Source: Ensifer sp. IC3342 (GTDB taxonomy: Bacteria; Pseudomonadota; Alphaproteobacteria; Rhizobiales; Rhizobiaceae). Taken from it: DNA of 64,000 nt. The stretch's first letter is position 1. Every line of letters starts with the position of its first letter. The notes beneath the pieces were generated by a model, which ran no database searches, had not been told where the DNA came from, and saw only the letters and a program-made list of their open reading frames with translations. This document shows, in pieces, positions 18,857 through 26,720 of this stretch. The stretch spans positions 22,828 to 86,827 of the forward strand of contig NZ_JADYVE010000019.1 of assembly GCF_020193655.1 (NCBI RefSeq), in the 5' to 3' direction. The translations under genes and the position numbers were made by a program.

Positions 18857-21058
18857 ATGGCAGCCGATATTTATGGGGGACCGGCGGAAGCCGGTCCAAA
18901 CGAAATAAGTGCCGACAACCTCGTGCCTGCAGCAGTCTCGCGGTACGAGCGGAGCTCGAGATCTTTAAAGCATGGCGACACATTCGCCGTGTTCGACTAT
19001 CTCGGTGATGCGTTCTCCTCTCCGGCGAACCCAGAGGGAATCTTCCACCGCGACACACGCCATCTCTCGCAATTCATGCTGTCGTTGAACGGCGCACGGC
19101 CGCTGTTGCTGAGCTCTACCATGCGGGACGATAACGCCACGCTCGACTTTGATCTCACCAATCCGGGTCTGGTGCTTGGTGACGGTGAGGTGTTGATGCA
19201 CGACCTCATTCATGTGCGGCGCACCCGGTTTCTGTGGCAGGAGGCCTGCTACGAGCGCCTCATGCTTCGCAATTACGATGACGTGCCGAGGAAGCTCAAG
19301 GTCGAGATAGTGTTCGCCGCCGATTTCGCCGACCTCTTCGAAGTGCGCGGCACGTCGCGCCAGCGCCGCGGCATGCATCATAGTCCGCTGGTCGGCAACG
19401 ACCGCGTCTTGTTGGCCTATGACGGTCTCGACGGTCGGACTCGCAGCACGCTCCTTCGTTTCGACCCGCAGCCGAATGCTCTCTCCGGACGCGAGGTGAG
19501 CTTCAGCGTCGAACTGGCGCCTCATCAAGCGCAATCAATCTTCATTGAGATCGTCTGCAATGCCGGCCGGGAGCACCGGAACCCTCCGGCCCTCACCTTC
19601 TTTCTCGCGCTTCGCGATGCCAGGAGGGCGCTACGCTATTCCTCCTCGCGCGCCGCCGCTATCGTCACCTCCAACGCGGTGTTCAACGAAGCCATCAGGC
19701 GCAGCATCGCCGATCTCTACATGTTGATCACGGAGACACCCGAAGGTCCTTACCCTTACGCTGGCATCCCTTGGTTCAGCACCGCCTTCGGCCGCGATGC
19801 CCTCATCACCGCGCTCGAGACCCTGTGGCTGGATCCGAAAATCGCCAAAGGCGTGCTCAGCCATCTCGCGGCCAACCAGGCGACCCAGTTCGATCCTGCC
19901 GCCGATGCGGAGCCGGGGAAGATCCTCCATGAGATGCGCTATGGCGAAATGGCGGAGCTGGGCGAGGTGCCCTTCCGGCGCTATTACGGCAGCATTGACT
20001 CGACACCTCTCTTCATCATGCTCGCTGGCGCCTATCTCGATCGTACCGACGATCTGCAGACGGCCCGAATGCTATGGCCACATGTGGTGGCGGCACTCGA
20101 CTGGATCGACCGTTTCGGCGATCGCGACGCGGACGGTTTCATCGAATACGGAAGCCGGAGCGCGAAGGGGTTGATCAATCAAGGCTGGAAGGACAGCCAC
20201 GATTCGATCTTTCATGCCGACGGGAGCTTGGCCGAGGGGCCGATCGCGCTGGCCGAGGTACAAGCTTATGTCTTCGGCGCCTGGCAGGCGGCCGCTCGCC
20301 TGTCACGGAGGCTCGGCCATGTCGAGGACGGTTTGCGGTTTGAACGACGAGCGGAAGATCTCCGAATTCGCTTCGACAATGCTTTCTTCGACGAGCAACT
20401 TGCGACCTATGTGCTGGCCCTCGACGGCGAGAAGAAGCCTTGCCGCATCCGCTCCTCCAATGCCGGACATGCGCTTTTCACCGGCATCGCACTGCCAGAG
20501 CGCGCCGGTAAAGTCGTCTCGACGCTAATGGCGCAATCGTCCTTCTGTGGCTGGGGTGTGCGCACGATCGCCGCCTCGGAGGCGCGCTACAATCCGATGA
20601 GTTACCACAACGGCTCCGTCTGGCCCCACGACAACGCGCTGATTGCGTCAGGTTTCGTGCGCTATGGCTTCCGTGCCGAAGCGACGACCCTCTTCGAGGG
20701 GCTGTTCTCGGCATCGACCTACATCGACCTCAAACGTCTGCCCGAGCTCTTCTGCGGCTTCCCACGCCAGCGTGCCCGTGGTCCGACGTTCTACCCGGTT
20801 TCCTGCATACCTCAGGCCTGGGCGGCAGCAGCACCGCTTTATCTGCTTCAATCAATGATCGGCCTGGGCTTCGATCCCCGGAGGGGGTATGTCACGTTGA
20901 ACGAACCGACGCTGCCGCGCTTTCTCGACGAGGTCGTGCTGAGACGGCTGCGGACCGGTTCAGGACTCGTCGACATCGCGCTGAGACGCTCCAGATCCCA
21001 AGTCGTCGTCGACGTTCTTGAACGGACGGGACGAGTGAGAGTAGCGACCACACACTAA
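18857..21058 (+). CDS. amylo-alpha-1,6-glucosidase (glycogen-debranching-like)
   Basis: The 733-residue protein has an N-terminal glycogen-debranching beta domain (about 30-270) and a C-terminal (alpha/alpha)6-barrel typical of GH37/63/133-like enzymes: GIPWFSTAFGRDALITALET, GSIDSTPLFIMLAGAYLD, GWKDSHDSIFHADG and YHNGSVWPHDNALIASG. Such enzymes hydrolyse branch-linked or other alpha-glucosyl bonds. The ATG at 18857 follows GGAG with good spacing; an in-frame ATG at 18836 lacks one. It is downstream of a GT4 gene in an apparent two-gene operon, which suggests turnover of an alpha-glucan or osmoprotectant. No signal peptide, so it is cytoplasmic. Confidence 0.87.
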   Translation: MAADIYGGPAEAGPNEISADNLVPAAVSRYERSSRSLKHGDTFAVFDYLGDAFSSPANPEGIFHRDTRHLSQFMLSLNGARPLLLSSTMRDDNATLDFDLTNPGLVLGDGEVLMHDLIHVRRTRFLWQEACYERLMLRNYDDVPRKLKVEIVFAADFADLFEVRGTSRQRRGMHHSPLVGNDRVLLAYDGLDGRTRSTLLRFDPQPNALSGREVSFSVELAPHQAQSIFIEIVCNAGREHRNPPALTFFLALRDARRALRYSSSRAAAIVTSNAVFNEAIRRSIADLYMLITETPEGPYPYAGIPWFSTAFGRDALITALETLWLDPKIAKGVLSHLAANQATQFDPAADAEPGKILHEMRYGEMAELGEVPFRRYYGSIDSTPLFIMLAGAYLDRTDDLQTARMLWPHVVAALDWIDRFGDRDADGFIEYGSRSAKGLINQGWKDSHDSIFHADGSLAEGPIALAEVQAYVFGAWQAAARLSRRLGHVEDGLRFERRAEDLRIRFDNAFFDEQLATYVLALDGEKKPCRIRSSNAGHALFTGIALPERAGKVVSTLMAQSSFCGWGVRTIAASEARYNPMSYHNGSVWPHDNALIASGFVRYGFRAEATTLFEGLFSASTYIDLKRLPELFCGFPRQRARGPTFYPVSCIPQAWAAAAPLYLLQSMIGLGFDPRRGYVTLNEPTLPRFLDEVVLRRLRTGSGLVDIALRRSRSQVVVDVLERTGRVRVATTH

Positions 21059-21537
21059 GTGCAGCGCCTCCTCGCATGTTCAACAAGATTGCTGCCTCCC
21101 CGGATACGCCGTCTGCAGGTCGAAGAGCGGTTCCAGCGGCGGCGCCGCACGGTGGCCCTCGTGCGGGTCGCGGCCGCTCATCCTCGAGAGGTAAGGCGCA
21201 CCTATAGGCGGGCTTCATGGAGCGTTCCTCATCGATACCGAGCATGTTCAAGTCTTCGCAGAAGGTCCGTTAAGACCTGCCGCACCGCGCCGCTGAGGCG
21301 AAAACACCCGGCATCGCTGCCGGCGTCTCCGCTACCGGAGACGAGGAGGATCCGCATGCATGGCAGAACTGCGGCCGTTACTTCGTTGCATCCAGACGGT
21401 CGATCGCCCGGACATTGGCGGCCGAAGGCCCGTGGGGATCGAACCCCGGAGGCAGTCAGGTGTCGACCACCATTCGGCCAGTTCCAGCCCGATGCACCCG
21501 GGCGCGGCAAAGCTGGCACCCGCTTCCCCAGAAACAT
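21059..21537. other. non-coding region after the glucosidase gene
   Basis: No gene with a ribosome site is seen. The stretch contains a tRNA-like T-arm sequence (near 21432-21447, leftward) with an outer 7-bp repeat (GGCCGAA/TTCGGCC), but not a complete cloverleaf. Confidence 0.35.
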
Positions 21538-21625
21538 GGCCGATGCAGAGACGATGAAACAGCTGATCGCGGATTGTCAGCGAGACACCGCCGCGTACCT
21601 GCCGCCGGATGGCGACGTCAAGGAG
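21538..21625 (+). pseudogene. 5' fragment of a small hypothetical gene (29136-type)
   Basis: Starting at ATG 21538, the product begins MADAETMKQLIADCQRDTAA, a near match to the intact protein at 29136-29381 (MADANKMKTLIEDCQRDIAA). Similarity stops after the YLPPD motif, where leftward TPP-enzyme sequence begins. The gene has lost its C-terminal two thirds. Confidence 0.7.
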
Positions 21626-21629
21626 GTAG

Positions 21630-21841
21630 CGAGGCAGACACCGAGCTTCCCGGTGAACTTCGCATAGGCGCAGGCCATGAACGCGGCGGATTGCTCGTGG
21701 CGAACAGAAATGAAGCGGATACGATCCTTTCTGGTCCTGAGCGCCTCCATTATGCCGTTGATGCCGTCTCCCGGCAGGCCGAACACGATCGACTTTCCAT
21801 TCAACGAGCGTGTCGATCAGAATATCGGCGGCGTTCGGCAT
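21630..21841 (-). pseudogene. thiamine-pyrophosphate enzyme (pyruvate-oxidase-like) N-terminal remnant
   Basis: Read leftward, one frame gives MPNAADILIDTLVEWKVD and another continues VFGLPGDGINGIMEAL, then ISVRHEQSAAFMACAYAKFT. This is the start of the N-terminal Pyr domain of TPP-dependent oxidases/decarboxylases, including the HEQSAAFMA stretch with the cofactor-activating glutamate. A frameshift lies after about 18 codons, and the gene is cut after ~70 codons at the junction with the 21538 fragment. A full gene would have about 550-600 codons, so this is a scar. Confidence 0.8.
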
Positions 21842-22076
21842 TGACTGTCCTCCTCGGTTAGCGGCAGGAACGGGATTTTGCGGATGTTCGGTTGATGGTG
21901 CGGGCTCTTCTAATCGCCGCCCCAGGGAAATGTTCCTAGGTCCGCAGCGATAGACCGGTTGCTTTGTGAGCATCTGCTGGAACCGCCCCGCGTGGCCGTC
22001 AACACGCGTGCCTCGCGGAAGGTGTCGTCATGGACGAGAACTCATCGGAGACACGAGGGCACTCACGATGGTCCGG

Positions 22077-22101
22077 GGAACATTTCGAGTCCGCTGCGGT
22101 T
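22077..22101 (+). promoter_or_regulatory. candidate EcfG/RpoE2 promoter for the 22130 gene
   Basis: GGAAC, 17 bases, then GTT (or N16-gGTT) matches the alphaproteobacterial general-stress sigma consensus GGAAC-N16/17-cGTT. It ends 28 bases before the start codon at 22130. Confidence 0.6.
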
Positions 22102-22129
22102 CTCATATCGGCTGACCGGAGAAAGACAA

Positions 22130-22329
22130 ATGAACAGACGCTGGGAGCGGCTCGCGTTGATGGGGCCGCAATTATCATAGTCGCGAGCGCGATTTTCTAT
22201 ATTTACGTCGACAGGTTTCCTTCCACCAACTCGACGCGGATTGAAGACACCAAGGTTAATACCGATGGCGTGAGAACAATCGACAAGGAGCCGCCGAGCG
22301 CAGCAGGTGACAAGAACGACCCGTCCTAA
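22130..22329 (+). pseudogene. small single-pass membrane protein with a frameshift
   Basis: The ATG at 22130 follows CCGGAGAAAG and gives MNRRWERLALMG before running to a stop. The other frame, from the same GGGG tract near 22163, gives AAIIIVASAIFYIYVDRFPS, then a polar tail ending KNDPS. Adding one G would join them into one 66-residue protein with a short cytoplasmic start, one membrane helix and a polar tail. The upstream stress-type promoter argues for a real gene. It may be a true mutation, a programmed shift or a sequencing error. Confidence 0.5.
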
Positions 22330-22540
22330 GCGCAGTGGCCACCTAGAACCTCCGCTGGCGCGAAGCAGGTCGCGCTAGCGGCGAGCCATTCGACCAGCGC
22401 GCGGTAATATGATGATTCGGTATCTTGACTAGCGATCATTTCGCCTTGCGAACGCTTAGCGGCGGAGTGGCCACATTCGGTCTACTGCGTCGCCTCATAT
22501 CTCCGTCGGCCGGAGCACATAGTTGCTCTGCTATTTGGCG

Positions 22541-22621
22541 ATGAGCGGAATCTATGTCGTAAACGCGATCGTTATTCCCGCATTGCTGGCGATATTCGCC
22601 TTGGGTTGGTTCGCCACCTAA
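22541..22621 (+). CDS. 26-residue hydrophobic peptide (possible)
   Basis: The frame MSGIYVVNAIVIPALLAIFA ends GWFAT and is almost entirely one membrane helix. No good ribosome site precedes it. It resembles in size the 28-residue peptide at 30771. It is supported only by composition. Confidence 0.3.
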   Translation: MSGIYVVNAIVIPALLAIFALGWFAT

Positions 22622-22700
22622 AAGCTACTTCTTCGCAAGGTCGTCCATAACCTGTTGGGCGGAAGTCCTTGCGTCCAACAGAAAGCGGCGTCGATCTCGA
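22622..22700 (-). pseudogene. possible DUF3606 C-terminal scrap
   Basis: A leftward frame ends TSAQQVMDDLAKK, similar in pattern to the end of the DUF3606 protein at 28860 (SREKVVEYLAKK). No start or upstream part of the domain is present. It could be coincidence. Confidence 0.25.
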
Positions 22701-22715
22701 ACTGCCGTGGCGCTG

Positions 22716-23150
22716 CTATTGTGCTTTTTCCACCTGCCCGCGGATCTCGCCGTCGGGGAATTTTTCCGTGTGGATGTTGAGATACCACTTTCCGGCTTGC
22801 AAATCCGCCAGGTGTTTGTCGGTGATTTCAGCAGATCCGGAGGCAATCGCTTTGGAGATGTCGACCACCGGCCCAGCATTTTCGCTCACCGCCGCCGGGC
22901 CATGAAAATGCGCCGCCGTCGCTTGACCGGTCAAACCGCTGGAAGTCACCGACCACTTCAGCTTTTTGGTGTCGGTGTCGAAGGTAATGTTGGCGGTTCC
23001 CTTCCCCGCGCTGTCGCTAGGCGGCACTTCACTCGATCCTTGCAGGTTGGCCTTGAATTTCAATGTCTCGGCAAAAACGGGGCTCGCAGCCATCACCGCA
23101 ATTACGGCGAGGCCGGTCAGGAGAGAATTCTTGCGGATAGGTCCCATCAT
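22716..23150 (-). CDS. CHRD-domain secreted protein
   Basis: The 144-residue protein has a Sec signal peptide (KNSLLTGLAVIAVMAASPVFA) followed by a CHRD domain: LQGSSEVPPSDSAGKG, AAHFHGPA, and LNIHTEKFPDGEIRGQV near the end. CHRD domains occur in bacterial periplasmic or secreted proteins of unknown function. GGGAGG lies 6 bases before the first of two tandem ATGs (23150 and 23147). A sequence matching the general-stress promoter lies about 40-64 bases upstream, so stress induction is likely. Confidence 0.88.
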   Translation of the reverse strand: MMGPIRKNSLLTGLAVIAVMAASPVFAETLKFKANLQGSSEVPPSDSAGKGTANITFDTDTKKLKWSVTSSGLTGQATAAHFHGPAAVSENAGPVVDISKAIASGSAEITDKHLADLQAGKWYLNIHTEKFPDGEIRGQVEKAQ

Positions 23151-23189
23151 GCATCCTCCCAAGATAGGGTGTGTTGCAGGCTGCCTCTC

Positions 23190-23214
23190 AACTCGCGAGA
23201 ACGGATTGGGTTCC
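23190..23214 (-). promoter_or_regulatory. candidate EcfG/RpoE2 promoter for the CHRD gene
   Basis: On the leftward strand GGAAC is followed after 17 bases by GTT (N16-aGTT), within the accepted spacing for the general-stress sigma factor, and lies 40 bases before the CHRD start. Confidence 0.6.
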
Positions 23215-23497
23215 GGTCGGCCCTGGCCGAGCGCGCAGACCCCTTCAACGTAGCCAACTACAGATGTTACGTCTTGCCGGTCCGTAAGTATAACAATTGT
23301 GACAGCAAGCGCGACCAAGGCACCGTTGCTCCGGGCGTCCAGCTTTGTGTTTACCATGTCGTAAAGACGAACGGCGACCCACTTGACGACTTCCGCGCCC
23401 GTTCCAACAACAGCGCAAGCTGTTGGTGTCCGAGTGAAGAAAGGCGCGGGAAATAGCATTCACAACGAAGGCGAATGTCACCGATCGCAGGCGCGGC
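23215..23497. other. non-coding gap between CHRD and YihY genes
   Basis: Overlapping frames here lack ribosome sites and known content. Both neighbours read leftward, so the gap should hold the terminator of the YihY gene, but no strong hairpin was seen. Confidence 0.3.
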
Positions 23498-24493
23498 TCA
23501 ATCTTCGGCTTCCCCTACCGTATCCGCCACGTAGGCGTCGCGGTTTCCCATTTTTCTGGGCGGACCCTTTGTGGAGTCCCGTGCGGTCTGGTGCTCGAGT
23601 TCGGCATTGAGTTCCGCGCCGACGATGATGATTATCGTGGATACCCAGATCCAGAGCATGAAGCCGATAAGGGCACCCATGGCGCCATAGGTGGCGTTGT
23701 AGTTCGCAAAGTTGTCGATGTAGAACGAGAACAACAAGGATGCTGGTAGCCAGCACAACGTGCTGAAGGCCGCCCCCCAGGTGAGCCAGCGCAGCTTCGG
23801 TGGGTCACGATCGGGCGCATAACGGTAAAGCAGAGTAATGCCCGCACCAATGAGCAGCAGCAGCACCGGCCAGCGCACGAACCTGGCGGCGCTATCCAGC
23901 CACTGACCGAGCGGGACCACGCCAAGGATGGCCGGCATTACGCCAATCGCTGCGATCAGCACAGCCGTGACCAAGAGACCCCCGATGGTAAATCCAAGGC
24001 TCAGCAGAGTTAGCCTGACGAAGCCGCGCCTTTCCTCTTCGTCATAGGCGATGTTCATCGCCTCTATCAGTGCCGCGATCCCGTTACGCGCACTCCAGAG
24101 CGCGACGAGCAAACCCACTACGAAGCCGATGCTGAGGCTCGATGCCTTTTGCGACGTAATCGCTTGCAGCTGGTCCGTCACCAATTGCAGCGACTGCGAC
24201 GGCATCACCGCCGCCAGAAAGTTGATCTGCTCGGCGATAGCGACGGGGTCAGAAATCAAGCCATAGATCGACACCAGCGAGGTCAAGGCTGGAAAGAGGG
24301 CGAGCAGCACGTAGAATGTGACGCCGGCGGCGACGAGCGTCACCCGATCTTCGCTGACCTGCGCAACCACACGCCAGAACACGTCTCGCAGTCCACGTAC
24401 CGGAATATCGCCGGGACGAGCGGCGTCGCGGCCCCTCCCCGGCTCTCGTGCAGCTGCATCCTCGCCGTGATTTAGGTGCTCTTCAGGCGTCAT
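23498..24493 (-). CDS. YihY/BrkB-family inner-membrane protein
   Basis: The 331-residue protein begins with a charged cytoplasmic segment, then about six membrane helices with the family pattern: VTLVAAGVTFYVLLALFPAL, a long loop, VGLLVALWSARNGIAALIEA, and a final YNATYGAMGALIGFMLWIW motif. The C-terminus is polar. The family is widespread, sometimes called ribonuclease BN or virulence factor BrkB, but its biochemical role is unsettled and the RNase name is a known misannotation. A degenerate copy of the palindrome seen at 28-31 kb (GGACCTAACTCG) lies just upstream of the start. Confidence 0.9.
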   Translation of the reverse strand: MTPEEHLNHGEDAAAREPGRGRDAARPGDIPVRGLRDVFWRVVAQVSEDRVTLVAAGVTFYVLLALFPALTSLVSIYGLISDPVAIAEQINFLAAVMPSQSLQLVTDQLQAITSQKASSLSIGFVVGLLVALWSARNGIAALIEAMNIAYDEEERRGFVRLTLLSLGFTIGGLLVTAVLIAAIGVMPAILGVVPLGQWLDSAARFVRWPVLLLLIGAGITLLYRYAPDRDPPKLRWLTWGAAFSTLCWLPASLLFSFYIDNFANYNATYGAMGALIGFMLWIWVSTIIIIVGAELNAELEHQTARDSTKGPPRKMGNRDAYVADTVGEAED

Positions 24494-24619
24494 TTTCCGG
24501 GCCTCACATGCAACTCGGACCTAACTCGGAGAACGCGAGAAAGCTCCAAACATCTCTTCATTAAGGCTATCGATGTAGATCGGCATCAGGCCGGTGGCCC
24601 TGTAGCCACGCAAGCGCCT

Positions 24620-24800
24620 GAAGCGTGCTGCACGAGGGTGTCCTAGACAAGATGCAGGCCAGGCTCGCATGCGTGAGGCCATGACCATCCGTCGGCAGAC
24701 CGTCGAGCATCTTTTCGCGACGCTCAAGGCATGGATGGGCAGTACCCATTTTCTGACCAGAACCCTCGAACAGGTCAGAACCGAGATGTCACTGCCATTC
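24620..24800 (+). mobile_element. IS1182-like transposase C-terminal remnant
   Basis: The translation REAMTIRRQTVEHLFATLKA and WMGSTHFLTRTLEQVRTEMS is typical of the end of DDE transposases of the IS1182/IS5-like group. A preceding part (VLDKMQARLA) is in another frame. The catalytic core and both ends are absent. Confidence 0.75.
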
Positions 24801-24850
24801 AATTATGAGAATTCCGCGCCAATAATTTCAATGCGTTGCCATGACATGTC

Positions 24851-25019
24851 GCAAGGTTGGAGGAACGGGGCTGTCGGCCGCCGAGAGAGCACTCTCGCTG
24901 GATCCGGCTTCGTCTTAGGCACATGCAGCCAACTTAATTTGATGGGGTAGAGCGGCCTACGCCAACTATGCTCGAGCTTGGGCAATGATTGCCTATTGCC
25001 AGGCCGAGCTTCAGTTTGG
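24851..25019 (+). pseudogene. rearranged fragments of a cyclase-TPR gene
   Basis: Bases 24851-24931 match 32471-32554, and bases 24961-25019 match 32412-32470, both inside the cyclase-TPR gene at 31293. In that gene the second piece directly precedes the first, so the order is swapped here, with about 30 unrelated bases between. Identity is high by eye (roughly nine bases in ten). This is a scar of a second, related cyclase gene or of this one. Confidence 0.75.
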
Positions 25020-25099
25020 GTCCCGACGAGAAGCAGTTCAATGGCTTCCGCGACCGCTTGCGCGCGCTTGGCTATCTCGAGATGCTGGAGCACCTGGTT

Positions 25100-25460
25100 T
25101 CATACGGAAGCATAGTCTGAGTTCCCGAGGTAGTTGGGCATTCTCCCGCCGAGAAGGCGTCGAGCAATTCACCGGCCATGTTGCCTCAACAGTCCGCGGG
25201 GCTCTTTCCTGATGAGATGCTTGAGCTTGGCAAAGACCTGCTCGATGGGGTGAGGTCTGGGCTGCAGGCGGCAGGAAGAACAGATGTCGCCTGTGGCCGG
25301 GTCGCCGGCCGCCAGGCGCCAAGCCCTGAGTGCCGCGATATTCGTCTTGATCCAGGTTCATCGAGAAAGACCAGCCGGCGGGCTTCGATCCGTTGCTGAT
25401 GGGTCTTCGAGCGCAGCCGCTTGCGGATCCCCGATTCTGGAAAATTCCGGCACGTTCTAA
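25100..25460 (-). mobile_element. IS630-family transposase remnant
   Basis: Leftward frames give RLVFLDEPGS, then LPPAAQTSPHRAGLCQAQAS and FAKLKHLIRKE-like residues, which correspond to the DDE core and C-terminus of IS630-type transposases, interrupted by frameshifts. The N-terminus is missing. Another IS630-type element begins at the right edge of the window. Confidence 0.65.
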
Positions 25461-25690
25461 GCGGCAAGCACTTTGGCGGCAGCGCCTACGAGATCCTGCT
25501 GGGTGGCCGGTTTGTCGACAACGACCGCGCCGTTGCACTTCCGTTGCATCTCCACGGGCAACGATTGTCCGGTGTAGAAGAGGAAAGGGATGCGTCGTTC
25601 GGTAAGCACGTCGCTGACTCCCTCTGTCGTGGCCTGACCAAGGCGGATGTCGAGTACGGCCAGGCAGGTGAGCAGTCTCCGGCCAACCAG
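25457..25690 (-). pseudogene. response-regulator receiver-domain remnant
   Basis: The leftward frame reads AVLDIRLGQATTEGVSDVLT, FLFYTGQS and GAVVVDKPATQQDLVGAAAK. These are the phospho-acceptor strand (LD), the conserved threonine strand and the Lys-Pro motif of a CheY-like receiver. The first acidic pair and N-terminal strand are missing, and the far end abuts the IS630 scar, so it is a truncated stand-alone receiver. Confidence 0.7.
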
Positions 25691-25722
25691 CCACGGTCCG
25701 TCTCTGCATCCGCCTCTCGAAG

Positions 25723-26626
25723 TCACTTAGCCGGCGAGAGGGATCTGATCGTCTCAAGGAACGCGATCAGCGCCCGGCGGACGCCGCGCGGCTTCCATAC
25801 CATTGCGAGATTCCAGGTGAGGTCGTCCGGCATGCCCTCCAGCGGCACCATAGCCACGCCGTCCACCTGCATTGAGCGCGCCCCTTCCGGGACTAAGGCC
25901 ACTCCCATGTCGGCGGCGACAAGGCTCAGGATCGTATGCATCTGGCGGGCCTCCTGGCGCACGCGCGGCACGAAGCCGGCCTGCCGGCAGGCGCTCATTA
26001 ACTGACCGTGGAGCGATGGTCCTTGCACATGCGGAAAGAGTACGAAGGACTCGTTTGACAGCTCAGCCAAGCCGACTGGACTCCTCTTCGCCAGGGGGGC
26101 TCATACGCGGCACTGCGAGGCAAAAGCGGTCGCGATCGATCACTTCGACCTCAAGACCTGATTCCATTTTCAGGGGCGGCGTAACAAACCCTACGTCGAT
26201 CGAGCCCTCTAGCAATCCCTGGAGTTGTGCGTCGGTTGACCGTTCATCCAAGCGGACCTCAACCATCGGGAAGCGTTCGCGGTGGGCGCGGAGCGCGGCG
26301 GGAAGAACGCGGTAGAGCGCCGCGCTCGTGAAGGTCACCGTGATGTCGGCCAGATCTTCCGATGCGGCTCGTCGCGCCATTCGTACGCTGTCGTCGGCCT
26401 GCTGTAGCGTGCGACGCGCCTCAGTCAGGAACACTTGACCTGCAGGGGTCAGTTCGACTCGCCGTTGCGTCCGGACGAAGAGCGGAAAGCCGAGTGCGGT
26501 TTCAAGTCGTTTGATAGACTGCGAGAGCGGCGGCTGAGCCATGTGAAGGCGGCTGGCGGCCCTGCCGAAGTGAAGCTCCTCGGCGACTGCCACGAAGTGG
26601 CGCATGTGATGCAGATCGATCACCAT
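25723..26626 (-). pseudogene. LysR-family regulator interrupted by a one-base frameshift
   Basis: The N-terminal part (from 26626) has a normal LysR helix-turn-helix (LHFGRAASRLHMAQPPLSQS) and the start of the effector domain. At a run of six C on the coding strand (near 26090) the frame shifts and stops after EEESSRLG. With one C fewer the frame continues SPLAKRSPVGLAELSNESF into the C-terminal effector half ending RSLSPAK. The repaired protein would have about 300 residues, the usual LysR length. It is divergent from the hydrolase gene at 26721, the classic arrangement for a regulator and its target. The shift may be real or a homopolymer error. Confidence 0.8.
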
Positions 26627-26720
26627 ATCAGCCTCGTCTCAATAAACTGTCAATTGATATTGGAAGAAACCGCCAAGAGGTGCCAAGTCAAGAGCTGACA
26701 GCAGCAGAAAGGAGGTCCAG

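Noticed and set aside
21405..21490. tRNA-like sequence on the leftward strand (T-arm with GGTTCGATCCCC-like core and a GGCCGAA/TTCGGCC outer stem)
   Set aside because: The T-arm does not abut the acceptor stem, no anticodon arm can be drawn and there is no CCA or standard length. Probably chance or a very old remnant.
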